A stretch of 29,212 nucleotides of DNA from UBA4132 sp037133675. GTDB lineage: Bacteria > Pseudomonadota > Gammaproteobacteria > Methylococcales > Methylomonadaceae. The position numbers and the translations under genes are program-made. The notes below the pieces were generated by a model. That model saw nothing but the letters and a program-made list of their open reading frames with translations. It searched no databases and had not been told where the DNA came from. Shown piece after piece: positions 1-8,230 of the stretch; positions within the stretch are counted from its first letter, which is position 1, and every line of letters starts with the position of its first letter. The stretch spans positions 1-29,212 of the forward strand of contig JBAXNR010000049.1 in assembly GCA_037133675.1 (NCBI GenBank), read 5' to 3'.

Positions 1-147
1 CCAGCACCTGCGCCTGCACCGATGCCTTCGTTACCAGAGCCAACTCCAGCACCTGTGGCAGCACCTGCACCTACAGCACCTGTTGATGCGGCTAAGAAAA
101 AAGCAGATTGTTTGGCAGCGGGTCGCACGGATTGTGATAACCCGTAG
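1..147 (+). CDS. C-terminal end of a Pro/Ala-rich protein (5' end outside window)
   Basis: The frame is open from base 1 to a TAG at 145-147, giving the last 48 residues of a protein that starts upstream of the window. The first 30 or so residues are almost entirely Pro, Ala, Val and Thr. The tail then changes to Lys-rich sequence with two cysteines (around KKKADC and RTDCDNP). Such PA-rich stretches are common as flexible linkers in secreted or envelope proteins, but a low-complexity tail cannot identify a family. It is followed at once by an inverted repeat that fits the end of a transcript. That it is coding is inferred from the clean open frame and the abrupt end; the function is unknown. 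Confidence 0.5.
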   Translation, partial: PAPAPAPMPSLPEPTPAPVAAPAPTAPVDAAKKKADCLAAGRTDCDNP

Positions 148-154
148 TTGAAAA

Positions 155-186
155 CCGTAGAGACGCGATAAATCGGGTCTCTACGG
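155..186. terminator. Perfect 10-bp inverted repeat between convergent genes, probable terminator
   Basis: CCGTAGAGAC (155-164) pairs perfectly with GTCTCTACGG (177-186) across a 12-base loop. It lies between the rightward gene ending at 147 and pepN, which ends leftward at 197. Reading leftward, the stem is followed by TTTT, so it suits pepN best. In the rightward direction the U-tract is poor. The terminator role is inferred from position and shape. Confidence 0.65.
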
Positions 187-196
187 ATAACTTGAA

Positions 197-2848
197 CTAA
201 GCGAGACTTTTACTTGCTACCTCATAAACATCTTTAGAAATGTCGGCAGTGTTAATAATTCGCTCTAATTGGGCTTTGATTAACGCTTGCCGCCCTTGGT
301 CAAAACGTCGCCACGATGTCAGTGCTGACACCATCCGCGAAGCAACTTGTGGATTTAACGTATTAAGTGCAATAATTTGGTCGGCAAGAAACGCATAGCC
401 TTCACCGTTTTCCGCATGAAAATGTAGTGGGTTGCCTTGGCTAAACGCACCAACCACTGATCTCACTCGATTAGGATTTTTCAAATCAAACGCGGAATGC
501 TGCATTAACGCCTGCACGGTGGCAAAGGTGTCAGCTATGAGGCTAGACGCTTGTAACGCGAACCACTTATCAACCACTAACGCTTCATCTTGCCATTGCT
601 GATAAAAACGTGCCAAACACGCGGCTTTTTCAGGATGTGCGCTATTGACTATCACTGATAATGCAGCCATTTGATCAGTCATGTTACCAGCAGTCGCAAA
701 TTGCGTACTTGCCCACTGTTGAATATCAGGCTGCTCTAATTTACTTAGGTACACTAAACAGGTGTTTTTAATGCGTCTGCGACCAATTGCACCCGCATCA
801 AACAGCCCCGATTCATCTCGGTGGTTTTCCGAATAAATAGCTTTAAACTCCACTTGTAATTGTTCGGCTAAGGTACGCACGACTAATTCGCGTGCTTGGT
901 GAATCGCCACCACATCTACCACAGGCAATTGTTCTGCTAAATAGGTTTCTGAGGGCAAACTGAGTAATAAAGAAAAATACGATAAATCCTGCCACGGTTG
1001 CGCCAGCACTTGCTTAAACGCAGTAACGATAATTGGATTAACCTGTAACGGGCGATGGTGTTGTACATCGTCAACTAAGCCTAAAATAATTTTACCTGCC
1101 AGCGTTTGCCCTGCTTCCCAACGATTAAACTCGTCACTGTCATAACTCAACAAAAATGCCAGTTCGTCCAGACTGCGTTCCATGACCAATTTAACAGGTG
1201 CGGAAAAACCTCTTAATAATGAAACCACAGGTTGTTGTTTTAAATCCGTGAACGTGAACACCTGCTCAGCGTCAGTAAGTTGTAAAATCACTTCATTTTT
1301 TGGCGTGTCGCTCTTAGCTTCCAATACCTTACACAACGCGGCAGAACCATCAGGATTTAATAAACCCACAGTGATAGGCATAAGCAGCGGCGGCTTAGCC
1401 GCTTGATTCGGTGTCGGTGGGCAATGCTGTTTTATAGTTAATGCCAAGGTTTCAGCCAGCGCGTCATAGTGTTGAGATACGGTTAACACGGGCGTACCTG
1501 CTTGCTCATACCAGCGGCGAAACTGTGTTAAATCAATGCCATTTGCCGCTTCCATTGCTTTGACAAAATCCTCACAAGTGACCGCTTGTCCGTCATGACG
1601 GTCAAAATATAAGTCACAGCCTTTACGAAAACCATCGGCACCAACCAAGGTACGAATCATGCGCACCACTTCCGCGCCTTTTTCATACACCGTTAACGTG
1701 TAAAAATTATTGATTTCAATATAGGCTTCAGGACGAATCGGATGTGCGAGCGGACCAGCATCTTCAGCAAATTGACGAGTGCGTAGCATATTGACATCTT
1801 CAATTCGTTTCACGCCTTTAGAGGTTCTATCCGCCGTAAATTCTTGGTCACGAAACACCGTAAAACCCTCTTTCAAACTGAGTTGAAACCAATCACGACA
1901 AGTGACGCGATTACCCGACCAATTATGAAAATATTCATGTCCTATTACGCCTTCGATATGCTCATAATCAAAGTCAGTCGCGGTATCAGGACGCGCCAGT
2001 ACAAACTTAGTGTTAAAAACATTCAACCCTTTATTTTCCATCGCCCCCATATTGAAATGACTGACCGCAACAATCATGTACAAATCCAAATCGTATTCGC
2101 GCCCGTATACTTGCTCATCCCAGTGCATCGCATTTTTTAACGACTGCACGGCATGAGTGCATTTATCTTTATCGTGGGCTTCAACAAAAATTTCTAAATC
2201 GACAACACGACCTGACATCGTGGTAAAGGTATCAGCAACGCATTCCAACTGTCCCGCTACCAGTGCGAATAAATAACAGGGCTTATTAAACGGGTCTTCC
2301 CACGTTACAAAATGGCGATTGTGATCTAACTCACCATGATGAATTTTATTGCCATTCGATAACAACACAGGATAACGATCTTTATCGCCGATTAACGTGG
2401 TGGTAAAGCGGGTCATCACATCGGGTCTATCTAAAAAGTAAGTGATTTTTCTAAAGCCTTCCGCCTCACATTGCGTACATAACATCCCATTAGACGCATA
2501 CAACCCTTCTAGCGCGGTATTGGCTTTCGGGTTAATACGGCTTTCAATGGTCAAAACAAAACTGTGCTGTTGAGGAGCGTTGTGAATAATCAATGAGTCA
2601 GGCGTTTGGCTATAATCTGCTACCGTTAATTCTGTATCATCATTTAATACTACCCGCAACAGTTCGAGATTTTCACCATTTAGCGTCAGCGATGAGCTAG
2701 ACGATAAACTGGCAGGATTTCGCACCATCACCAAGCGTGAAATGACATAAGTATTCTCTTCATCCAGCGTAAAATTTAACGCTACGGAATCGATCAAATA
2801 ATCGGGAACGGTGTAGTTTTTTAAATAAATAGTTTGTGGGTTATTCAT
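197..2848 (-). CDS. pepN: Aminopeptidase N (M1 zinc metallopeptidase)
   Basis: Cytoplasmic aminopeptidase that removes N-terminal residues from peptides in late protein turnover. The 883-residue product is close to the roughly 870 residues of E. coli PepN. The exopeptidase motif GAMEN lies at residues 268-272. The zinc motif HEYFH is at 304-308, with the third zinc ligand Glu327 in SLKEG, 19 residues after the last His. An N-terminal beta domain, the catalytic domain and a long helical C-terminal part fill the usual M1 layout. The ATG start gives MNNPQTIYLKNYTVPDYLID, typical of the family. The gene stands alone, 112 bases downstream of the mnmM-like gene, and its 3' end faces a hairpin at 155-186. 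No key residue is missing. Confidence 0.97.
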   Translation of the reverse strand: MNNPQTIYLKNYTVPDYLIDSVALNFTLDEENTYVISRLVMVRNPASLSSSSSLTLNGENLELLRVVLNDDTELTVADYSQTPDSLIIHNAPQQHSFVLTIESRINPKANTALEGLYASNGMLCTQCEAEGFRKITYFLDRPDVMTRFTTTLIGDKDRYPVLLSNGNKIHHGELDHNRHFVTWEDPFNKPCYLFALVAGQLECVADTFTTMSGRVVDLEIFVEAHDKDKCTHAVQSLKNAMHWDEQVYGREYDLDLYMIVAVSHFNMGAMENKGLNVFNTKFVLARPDTATDFDYEHIEGVIGHEYFHNWSGNRVTCRDWFQLSLKEGFTVFRDQEFTADRTSKGVKRIEDVNMLRTRQFAEDAGPLAHPIRPEAYIEINNFYTLTVYEKGAEVVRMIRTLVGADGFRKGCDLYFDRHDGQAVTCEDFVKAMEAANGIDLTQFRRWYEQAGTPVLTVSQHYDALAETLALTIKQHCPPTPNQAAKPPLLMPITVGLLNPDGSAALCKVLEAKSDTPKNEVILQLTDAEQVFTFTDLKQQPVVSLLRGFSAPVKLVMERSLDELAFLLSYDSDEFNRWEAGQTLAGKIILGLVDDVQHHRPLQVNPIIVTAFKQVLAQPWQDLSYFSLLLSLPSETYLAEQLPVVDVVAIHQARELVVRTLAEQLQVEFKAIYSENHRDESGLFDAGAIGRRRIKNTCLVYLSKLEQPDIQQWASTQFATAGNMTDQMAALSVIVNSAHPEKAACLARFYQQWQDEALVVDKWFALQASSLIADTFATVQALMQHSAFDLKNPNRVRSVVGAFSQGNPLHFHAENGEGYAFLADQIIALNTLNPQVASRMVSALTSWRRFDQGRQALIKAQLERIINTADISKDVYEVASKSLA

Positions 2849-2938
2849 AATTTGATTTAGAAAAGGTTAAAAAGGCGTTAAGGCGTGTTGATTGTTTATC
2901 TATGAGATTAAAACTGTTATTGATGTGAAAATTTAAAC

Positions 2939-2953
2939 AGATGTGTATAAGAG
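2939..2953 (-). other. 15-base match to the Tn5 mosaic end, containing a DnaA-box-like nonamer
   Basis: The plus strand reads AGATGTGTATAAGAG, identical to the first 15 of 19 bases of the Tn5 mosaic end used in transposon-based sequencing libraries. The last four bases (ACAG) are replaced by CGGC. On the minus strand the core reads TTATACACA (2942-2950), which fits the DnaA-box consensus TTWTNCACA. The site lies in the 112-base gap between pepN and the mnmM-like gene, upstream of pepN. Whether it is a DnaA site, adapter residue or chance cannot be told from one copy. Confidence 0.35.
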
Positions 2954-2960
2954 CGGCATC

Positions 2961-3527
2961 CTACAGCAATTTTTGAATCACCAATAATCTAGGTGCTAAT
3001 GAGCTAGGTGTCGTACTAAAAAAGACACTCACGACAAAGTGTTGGCTATTCAGTTGTTCAGCCCATTGCTCAACACCTGCTGTTTCTACATCACCACCCG
3101 CATGACCTGGATACGCAAGAATCGTTATCATACCTTGTGGGGCTAATAAATCACAGGCGGCGGTTAATGCCTGTAATGTTGAATCGGTTTGGGTAATAAT
3201 GCGTTTATCACCTTTCGGTAAATAACCGAGATTAAACATACAGGCGTTGATTTTGCCTTGATGATTAACGGGAATATGCGCCACCATGTCAGCATGACTG
3301 GCTTGAATCAGAGTAACACAGTCTCGCCACTGACTCTGCTGTAATTTCTCACGGGTTGCGACTATTGCCGCTTGTTGTATATCAAAACCATATACTCTAC
3401 CCGTAAGCCCGACTTGTTCAGCTAAAAACAGGGTATCGTGACCGTTGCCAATGGTTGCATCAATGACTACATCACCCACATATACTGTGTCGTGAAGGTG
3501 CTGATGGGCAAGTTTAAGCAGTGACAT
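2961..3527 (-). CDS. mnmM: Class I SAM-dependent methyltransferase, YtqB/MnmM type
   Basis: The 188-residue product has the YtqB-family signature (old name rRNA_methylase). It shows a SAM-binding loop DATIGNGHDT at residues 23-32, an acidic strand end FDIQ at 48-51, the diagnostic NLGYLPKGDK at 99-108, and YPGHAGG at 139-145. Bacillus YtqB was shown to be MnmM, which methylates nm5(s2)U34 to mnm5(s2)U34 at the tRNA wobble position. The start ATG lies inside the 3' end of the FAD oxidoreductase gene (14-base overlap), so the two are probably translated together. E. coli does both steps with one fused protein, MnmC. Here the methylation domain is of an unrelated family beside an oxidoreductase that may play the MnmC(o) role. 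The family call is firm; substrate by homology. Confidence 0.82.
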   Translation of the reverse strand: MSLLKLAHQHLHDTVYVGDVVIDATIGNGHDTLFLAEQVGLTGRVYGFDIQQAAIVATREKLQQSQWRDCVTLIQASHADMVAHIPVNHQGKINACMFNLGYLPKGDKRIITQTDSTLQALTAACDLLAPQGMITILAYPGHAGGDVETAGVEQWAEQLNSQHFVVSVFFSTTPSSLAPRLLVIQKLL

Positions 3528-4554
3528 AGCGTTGAATAGTAGCGGTGGTAGGTAACGGGGCGTTATGGCTTAACGAATTGGCAAATTGTTGGGCATAATG
3601 TGGTATTTGTAAACTGCCTTTTGCACCAAAACCATTAAATATTGCCAATTGAGGGTGTTGTGGGTGAAAACCGATAAAGGCTTGTTTATCCAATGTACAA
3701 GGTCGAACATTGGCTTGATGATCTAGCAGCATGAATTGAAAGTCATCTAACACGCTGTTAAGTGAGTTGAGTAAGGTATTTTTTCCCTGTTCAGTCGGCT
3801 GATTATTCAAATTTTTCCAGTCAAAAGTCGCGCCGATGCGCACTTTAGCCTCACTTAAGGGGATTAACCAATGACCATGATTAAGTATGGTATCTGGTAA
3901 AATGCGACGATGTGCTAAGGTTAAAATTTCACCTTTAACAGGCTGAAAAGGTAGCCAATCAAAATAGGGATTTTGAATTGCCTGATAGCCTTCACAAAAA
4001 ATAATGCGTTTAGCAATGATATTGTGCCAGCGTAAAGTCGGCTGAAACTGAATATCCGCACCGTCAAATGCCCGTTGTTGATAACACTGCTTAGCGATAA
4101 AAAAATCTTTTAAGCGGCTTAATAATGGGCGAGTTAATAAATAGCCTGTTTGCTGTTGGTTTAGATAACCGAATGGCGTATTAAGTGGTTTAATCGCTGT
4201 GTGCATATCGCTTAAATACGGATGATAGTCTTGATTATTCAAGCGTTTTTCAGCATAGCCTCGCTCTTTATCACTGTTAAAAATGCGCAGCATGGGTTTT
4301 TCGATATAAAAATCCTGCTGAAAAAAATGGCTTAATCCAACATAAAAATCTTTGGCAACAGGCAAAAAACTATCCACGTCAGCGGATTTTACCAAACGCA
4401 TTCCAGTAATGGGATTAATCAAACCCGCAGCGATTTGTGAAGCGTTTTCCAAACCATTATCGACAATCACAATTTTATAGCCTTGCCGCATCAACTGCCA
4501 TGCCAACAAACTGCCCGCTAACCCCTGCCCTACGATTAAAAAATCAACATTCAT
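3514..4554 (-). CDS. FAD-dependent oxidoreductase (DAO fold), possible MnmC(o)-like tRNA enzyme
   Basis: A 346-residue DAO-superfamily flavoenzyme. The N-terminal dinucleotide-binding strand-turn-helix reads FLIVGQGLAG (residues 5-14, GxGxxG). It is followed by AAGLINPITG (42-51), a region that contacts FAD in this superfamily. The conserved C-terminal flavin segment NGFGAKGSLQIP starts near residue 307. It overlaps the downstream mnmM-like gene by 14 bases, so both probably act in one pathway. MnmC(o) of E. coli is a DAO-fold enzyme that converts cmnm5U34 to nm5U34, the substrate of MnmM, so that role is inferred here from context. Glycine oxidase (ThiO-like) or another amine oxidation is the main alternative. 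No strong ribosome site is visible before the ATG. Confidence 0.75.
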   Translation of the reverse strand: MNVDFLIVGQGLAGSLLAWQLMRQGYKIVIVDNGLENASQIAAGLINPITGMRLVKSADVDSFLPVAKDFYVGLSHFFQQDFYIEKPMLRIFNSDKERGYAEKRLNNQDYHPYLSDMHTAIKPLNTPFGYLNQQQTGYLLTRPLLSRLKDFFIAKQCYQQRAFDGADIQFQPTLRWHNIIAKRIIFCEGYQAIQNPYFDWLPFQPVKGEILTLAHRRILPDTILNHGHWLIPLSEAKVRIGATFDWKNLNNQPTEQGKNTLLNSLNSVLDDFQFMLLDHQANVRPCTLDKQAFIGFHPQHPQLAIFNGFGAKGSLQIPHYAQQFANSLSHNAPLPTTATIQRYVTA

Positions 4555-4574
4555 GCTTGCTAAAAATTTAAGTC

Positions 4575-4602
4575 AAAAAAAAGGGGAACATAAAGTTCCC
4601 CC
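4575..4602 (-). terminator. Rho-independent terminator of ftsH
   Basis: On the minus strand GGGGAAC (4601-4595) and GTTCCCC (4589-4583) form a perfect 7-bp GC-rich stem around loop TTTAT, followed by eight T residues (4582-4575). It starts 18 bases after the ftsH stop codon and separates ftsH from the FAD oxidoreductase gene. Confidence 0.93.
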
Positions 4603-4619
4603 TATCAAATGAGCGCACC

Positions 4620-6548
4620 TCAAACTTGTTTAGCCGTTTTCTTTTTTGCTGATTTTAATTGAGTGACATTGCTGTCTACTTTATCTTGCGGCTCGTTATT
4701 ACTGGGTTCAGCAGGTTTAAGGTCTTGAACAACGCTGTCATCAACAGGTGTTCTTGGTTCTCTGCCTGCCATTAAATCTTCAATTTGTAAGCGATCGATG
4801 GTTTCCCATTTCATCAGCGCGTCCGCCATTTTGTGCAGAACTTTAATATTATCCTGCAAGAGCATTTCTGCACGTTGATAATTACGATCGATGACTTCTC
4901 TTATTTCATCATCAATTAAATGGGCGACATTAGTCGATACCGCGCTACCTTTACTGCCTGGATAGCCCATGAATGCTTGACCGCCTTCTTCACCATAAAC
5001 TAGAGGACCTAACTTATCGGAAAATCCCCAACGAGTGACCATATTGCGAGCCAATTCAGTTGCCCGTTCAATGTCATTGGATGCACCTGTAGTGACACGA
5101 TCACCACCGTAAATCATTAGCTCCGCAATTCGACCGCCAAATAAACTGGAAATTTGGCTTTCTAATTTACGTTTACTGGCACTGTATTGGTCACGTTCGG
5201 GTAAAAACATAGTGATACCTAAGGCTCTACCTCTAGGCATGATACTGACTTTATAAACTGCATCGTGATCTGGGGATAACTGCCCGACAATACAATGCCC
5301 CGCTTCGTGATAAGCGGTGAGTAATTTATCTTCATCGGTCATAACCATCGTATGGCGTTCTGCACCCATCAGAATTTTATCTTTGGCTTTTTCAAGATCA
5401 TTCATGCTGACTTGGTTTTTATTGCCACGGGCAGCCAGTAGCGCAGCTTCATTAATCACATTGGCTAAGTCAGCACCTGAAAATCCAGGGGTACCTCTAG
5501 CAATATCGTGTAGTGAAACATCAGTAGCGGCTGGAACTTTTTTGATATGAACATTAAGAATTTGTTCTCTGCCGCGCACATCAGGTAAGCCTACATTGAC
5601 TTGTCTATCAAAACGACCTGGTCTGAGTAAGGCTTTATCCAGTACATCTGCACGGTTGGTAGCGGCGATAATAATTACGCCTTCATTACCCGTAAAACCG
5701 TCCATCTCCACTAGCAACTGATTGAGCGTTTGTTCGCGCTCATCATTACCGCCACCCATTCCTGCGCCGCCCCGTTGACGACCTACTGCATCAATTTCGT
5801 CGATGAAAATAATACAAGGCGAATGTTCTTTGGCTTGCACAAACATATCGCGGACACGAGATGCACCGACACCCACGAACATTTCGACAAAATCAGAGCC
5901 TGAGATAGTAAAGAATTTTACCCCTGCTTCGCCTGCAATGGCTCTAGCTATCAGGGTTTTACCTGTACCAGGAGGACCGACCATTAGAATGCCGCGGGGA
6001 ATTTGACCGCCTAATTTTTGAAATTTTTGCGGGTCTTTTAAAAAGTCCACCAGTTCTGATACTTCTTCTTTAGCTTCTTCACAGCCTGCCACGTCAGCAA
6101 ACTTCACTGTTAATTTATCTTCTTCCAGCATTTTGGCTTTGCTTTTACCAAAAGTATTACCCCCCATGCCCTGCATTCTGCGCATATAGATGATAAACAC
6201 CAAAATCATTAACAACATTGGAAACCATGAGATAAATATCTTCATTAAAAAAGTTTCTTGTTGTGGTGGCACGGTTCTTATTTGAACATCGGCATTCAGC
6301 AACTCATCAATCAGACGCGGATCACCTGGATTAAAGGTTTCCAGTGTTTGACCGTCCGAGGCACGAACTTTAATCTGTTGCCCGCTAATTTCTACGCGAT
6401 CAATTTGTTTATTTTTTACCTTATCAATAAATTCTGAGTACGCTAAAGAATCCTGCAAGGGTGGTGTTGCGTTAATGCGGTCATAAATCAGAAACGCACC
6501 CGCAATAAAAACGCTAAACAGCAGCATGTTAAAAATATGTTTTTTCAT
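4620..6548 (-). CDS. ftsH: ATP-dependent zinc metalloprotease FtsH
   Basis: Membrane-bound AAA+ protease that forms hexamers in the inner membrane and degrades misfolded membrane proteins and some short-lived regulators. The 642-residue product has two membrane segments (about 5-22 and 103-121) around a periplasmic domain. The Walker A motif is GPPGTGKT (191-198), Walker B is IIFIDE (246-251), and the second region of homology has arginine fingers in RPGRFDR (309-315). The protease site is HEAGH at 414-418. The C-terminal tail is charged and Lys-rich. A GGGGGA ribosome site precedes the ATG. In many gammaproteobacteria ftsH sits beside rlmE and folP. Here a sigma factor gene ends only 45 bases upstream and a strong terminator follows. 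Confidence 0.98.
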   Translation of the reverse strand: MKKHIFNMLLFSVFIAGAFLIYDRINATPPLQDSLAYSEFIDKVKNKQIDRVEISGQQIKVRASDGQTLETFNPGDPRLIDELLNADVQIRTVPPQQETFLMKIFISWFPMLLMILVFIIYMRRMQGMGGNTFGKSKAKMLEEDKLTVKFADVAGCEEAKEEVSELVDFLKDPQKFQKLGGQIPRGILMVGPPGTGKTLIARAIAGEAGVKFFTISGSDFVEMFVGVGASRVRDMFVQAKEHSPCIIFIDEIDAVGRQRGGAGMGGGNDEREQTLNQLLVEMDGFTGNEGVIIIAATNRADVLDKALLRPGRFDRQVNVGLPDVRGREQILNVHIKKVPAATDVSLHDIARGTPGFSGADLANVINEAALLAARGNKNQVSMNDLEKAKDKILMGAERHTMVMTDEDKLLTAYHEAGHCIVGQLSPDHDAVYKVSIMPRGRALGITMFLPERDQYSASKRKLESQISSLFGGRIAELMIYGGDRVTTGASNDIERATELARNMVTRWGFSDKLGPLVYGEEGGQAFMGYPGSKGSAVSTNVAHLIDDEIREVIDRNYQRAEMLLQDNIKVLHKMADALMKWETIDRLQIEDLMAGREPRTPVDDSVVQDLKPAEPSNNEPQDKVDSNVTQLKSAKKKTAKQV

Positions 6549-6593
6549 CGTTGTATCCCCCGAGCGATACCTTCACAGCACCTAAGTTATTAA

Positions 6594-7976
6594 TTATAAA
6601 AAACTCACTAATTGCTCACCATAACTGAGTTTTATTTTGTTGAACGCCATGACTTGAATCTGCCTAACCCGTTCTCGGCTTATATTAAGTTCTGCGCCTA
6701 TTTCCTGCAATGTCATTTCAGTATGAGTATTAAGTCCAAAATGACAACAGATAACCTTGGACTCGCGTGAATTGAGCATTTCTATTGCTAGTTCAAGCCA
6801 ATTTTCAAGTTCTGATCGCGCCATTTGTTGAAAAGCGGGTTCAAAAACCTGCTGCTCCATCACATCAATGGGAGCTGCCACCTCTTCATCGCTATCAAAA
6901 TTTTCCAGTGGCAAGCTGGTTTGTGCAATAGACAGTAGCGCGTTTACTTCATCAACCGTCTTTTCTAAATGCTCAGCCAATGCGTCAACGGACGGTTCTT
7001 TACCTGTTTTTGCCAACAACTGGTCTTTAGCACGAAATAATTTGTGAATATTGCCTATTTGCTCACAAGGTACACGCACCACCCGCTCATTTCGCGATAA
7101 TGCCCGCGAAATTCGTTGCCTAATCCAATAAGCCGCATAGGTTGAAAACTGATAACCAAAATGGGGATTAAATTTATCGGCAGCGGCTAACAAACCTGTT
7201 TGACCTTCTTGAACAAGGTCATCAAAATCTAAAAATCCACCTCTATACTGATTAGCTATAAATGACACTAGCTTAAAATTATTTTCAACTAATTGCTGTC
7301 TTGTCGTCAACCAAAGCCGTTCTGCAAACAGAGTATCAATAACGTATTGATACATGACATCGTCAGATAAAAATAGACATTGTTCATCATCTATTGGTAA
7401 CGCTTTAAGTTTATCTGGCAACTGATTAAGTCGTTTTAAATTTTTCAGGCGTTTAATAATCCAATCAGAATTTTTTTTGCCTCGATAATCCGTTGCTTGA
7501 TAACAAAGCCCTCTGCGTTGAAACACATAAACAATAATATCAGTAAGCTCTAGCAAATCCTCAAAAGAAAAATGAAATGTTTGAAACTCATTGGTAATAG
7601 TCTTTTTTTCATTGCTATTTTCATAAATAGCATCATTTTTACTCAGTGACAAACTTGTTATCAGTTCATGTTCTTTGCTATTTTTAAAAACATCGAAAAA
7701 CTCCCTTTCCATAGACACTTCACTCTCGTATTCCGAAGAGTCAATCGTCTGAATTTGTTGGTATTTATTTCGCATCCACCAAGTAGAAATAGGAAATTTC
7801 GCTAGTGCATGAATCAATTTTATTCTAGCGGCTTCTAATCTGCGAGCAATTCCAAGATTGCCTGTTTCAGTGCCTGCTGTGACCATTTTATCGATACAAT
7901 CAGTCAAGTCAGGTACAACAGATCTTATGCCTATTTCTGGTATTAACACTTGTTCATTCAAATAAGACAGCAACAT
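6594..7976 (-). CDS. Divergent sigma-70 family RNA polymerase sigma factor
   Basis: The likely product has 460 residues, starting at ATG 7976, which has a GCGGGA ribosome site six bases upstream. The frame stays open to a TTG at 8084 (496 residues), but that start has no ribosome site. Residues 38-66 resemble the end of region 1.2 of primary sigma factors (ARRLEAARIKLIHALAKFP). Residues 75-215 are a divergent insert. Region 2 lies at 228-303 (FDDLVQEGQTGLL; FSTYAAYWIRQRISRAL), region 3 at 304-372, and region 4 at 388-450 with the helix-turn-helix TLQEIGAELNISRERVRQIQ. It is therefore a multi-region group 2/3 factor, neither ECF nor RpoN. The RpoH box is not visible, and the protein is far longer than RpoS (about 330). 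It lies 45 bases upstream of ftsH, probably on the same transcript. Its regulon is unknown. Confidence 0.88.
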   Translation of the reverse strand: MLLSYLNEQVLIPEIGIRSVVPDLTDCIDKMVTAGTETGNLGIARRLEAARIKLIHALAKFPISTWWMRNKYQQIQTIDSSEYESEVSMEREFFDVFKNSKEHELITSLSLSKNDAIYENSNEKKTITNEFQTFHFSFEDLLELTDIIVYVFQRRGLCYQATDYRGKKNSDWIIKRLKNLKRLNQLPDKLKALPIDDEQCLFLSDDVMYQYVIDTLFAERLWLTTRQQLVENNFKLVSFIANQYRGGFLDFDDLVQEGQTGLLAAADKFNPHFGYQFSTYAAYWIRQRISRALSRNERVVRVPCEQIGNIHKLFRAKDQLLAKTGKEPSVDALAEHLEKTVDEVNALLSIAQTSLPLENFDSDEEVAAPIDVMEQQVFEPAFQQMARSELENWLELAIEMLNSRESKVICCHFGLNTHTEMTLQEIGAELNISRERVRQIQVMAFNKIKLSYGEQLVSFL

Positions 7977-8230
7977 TTTTATTCCCGCCAAATACAAACT
8001 ACCGATAGAAAAATAGGCTTTGGTTAAAAGCCCATCAAATAACCTAGCTAAACAATAAACATTAGCAAGTGAATTGTCAAACAATAACTTTACAAAACTT
8101 AGACAACGATTGAAAAATTGTCTCCAGATTGCGTATTACAGGTGTCAGAGATAAAAATTGTGATTAAAATAATCGATAATAAGGCAGACTAGGCGATAAT
8201 TACTGTCAATTTTAGTGCTGAGTGATTACG
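7977..8230. promoter_or_regulatory. Divergent intergenic region between the sigma factor gene and the methyltransferase gene
   Basis: This stretch of about 250 bases lies between two divergent starts and must hold both promoters. Two candidate protein sites can be seen. One is an inverted repeat AGACAA (8101-8106) / TTGTCT (8118-8123). The other is a direct repeat CGATAAT at 8174-8180 and 8194-8200, twenty bases apart, or about two helical turns. No good -35/-10 pair was recognised. The part 7977-8084 is also open as an upstream extension of the sigma gene, which is thought untranslated. Confidence 0.35.

Noticed and set aside
1182..1406. Plus-strand frame of 74 codons inside pepN
   Set aside because: It is antisense to a clear M1 peptidase coding region and has no family pattern; a shadow frame. 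The same holds for 1844-2140.
2872..2887. Tandem pair AAGGCGTT / AAGGCGTG before pepN
   Set aside because: Two eight-base copies with a mismatch are within what chance gives.
6594..7976. Calling the sigma factor rpoH, rpoS or rpoD
   Set aside because: The RpoH box is not seen, the length is far above RpoS, and region 1.2 and the linker are too divergent for the housekeeping factor; left without a symbol.
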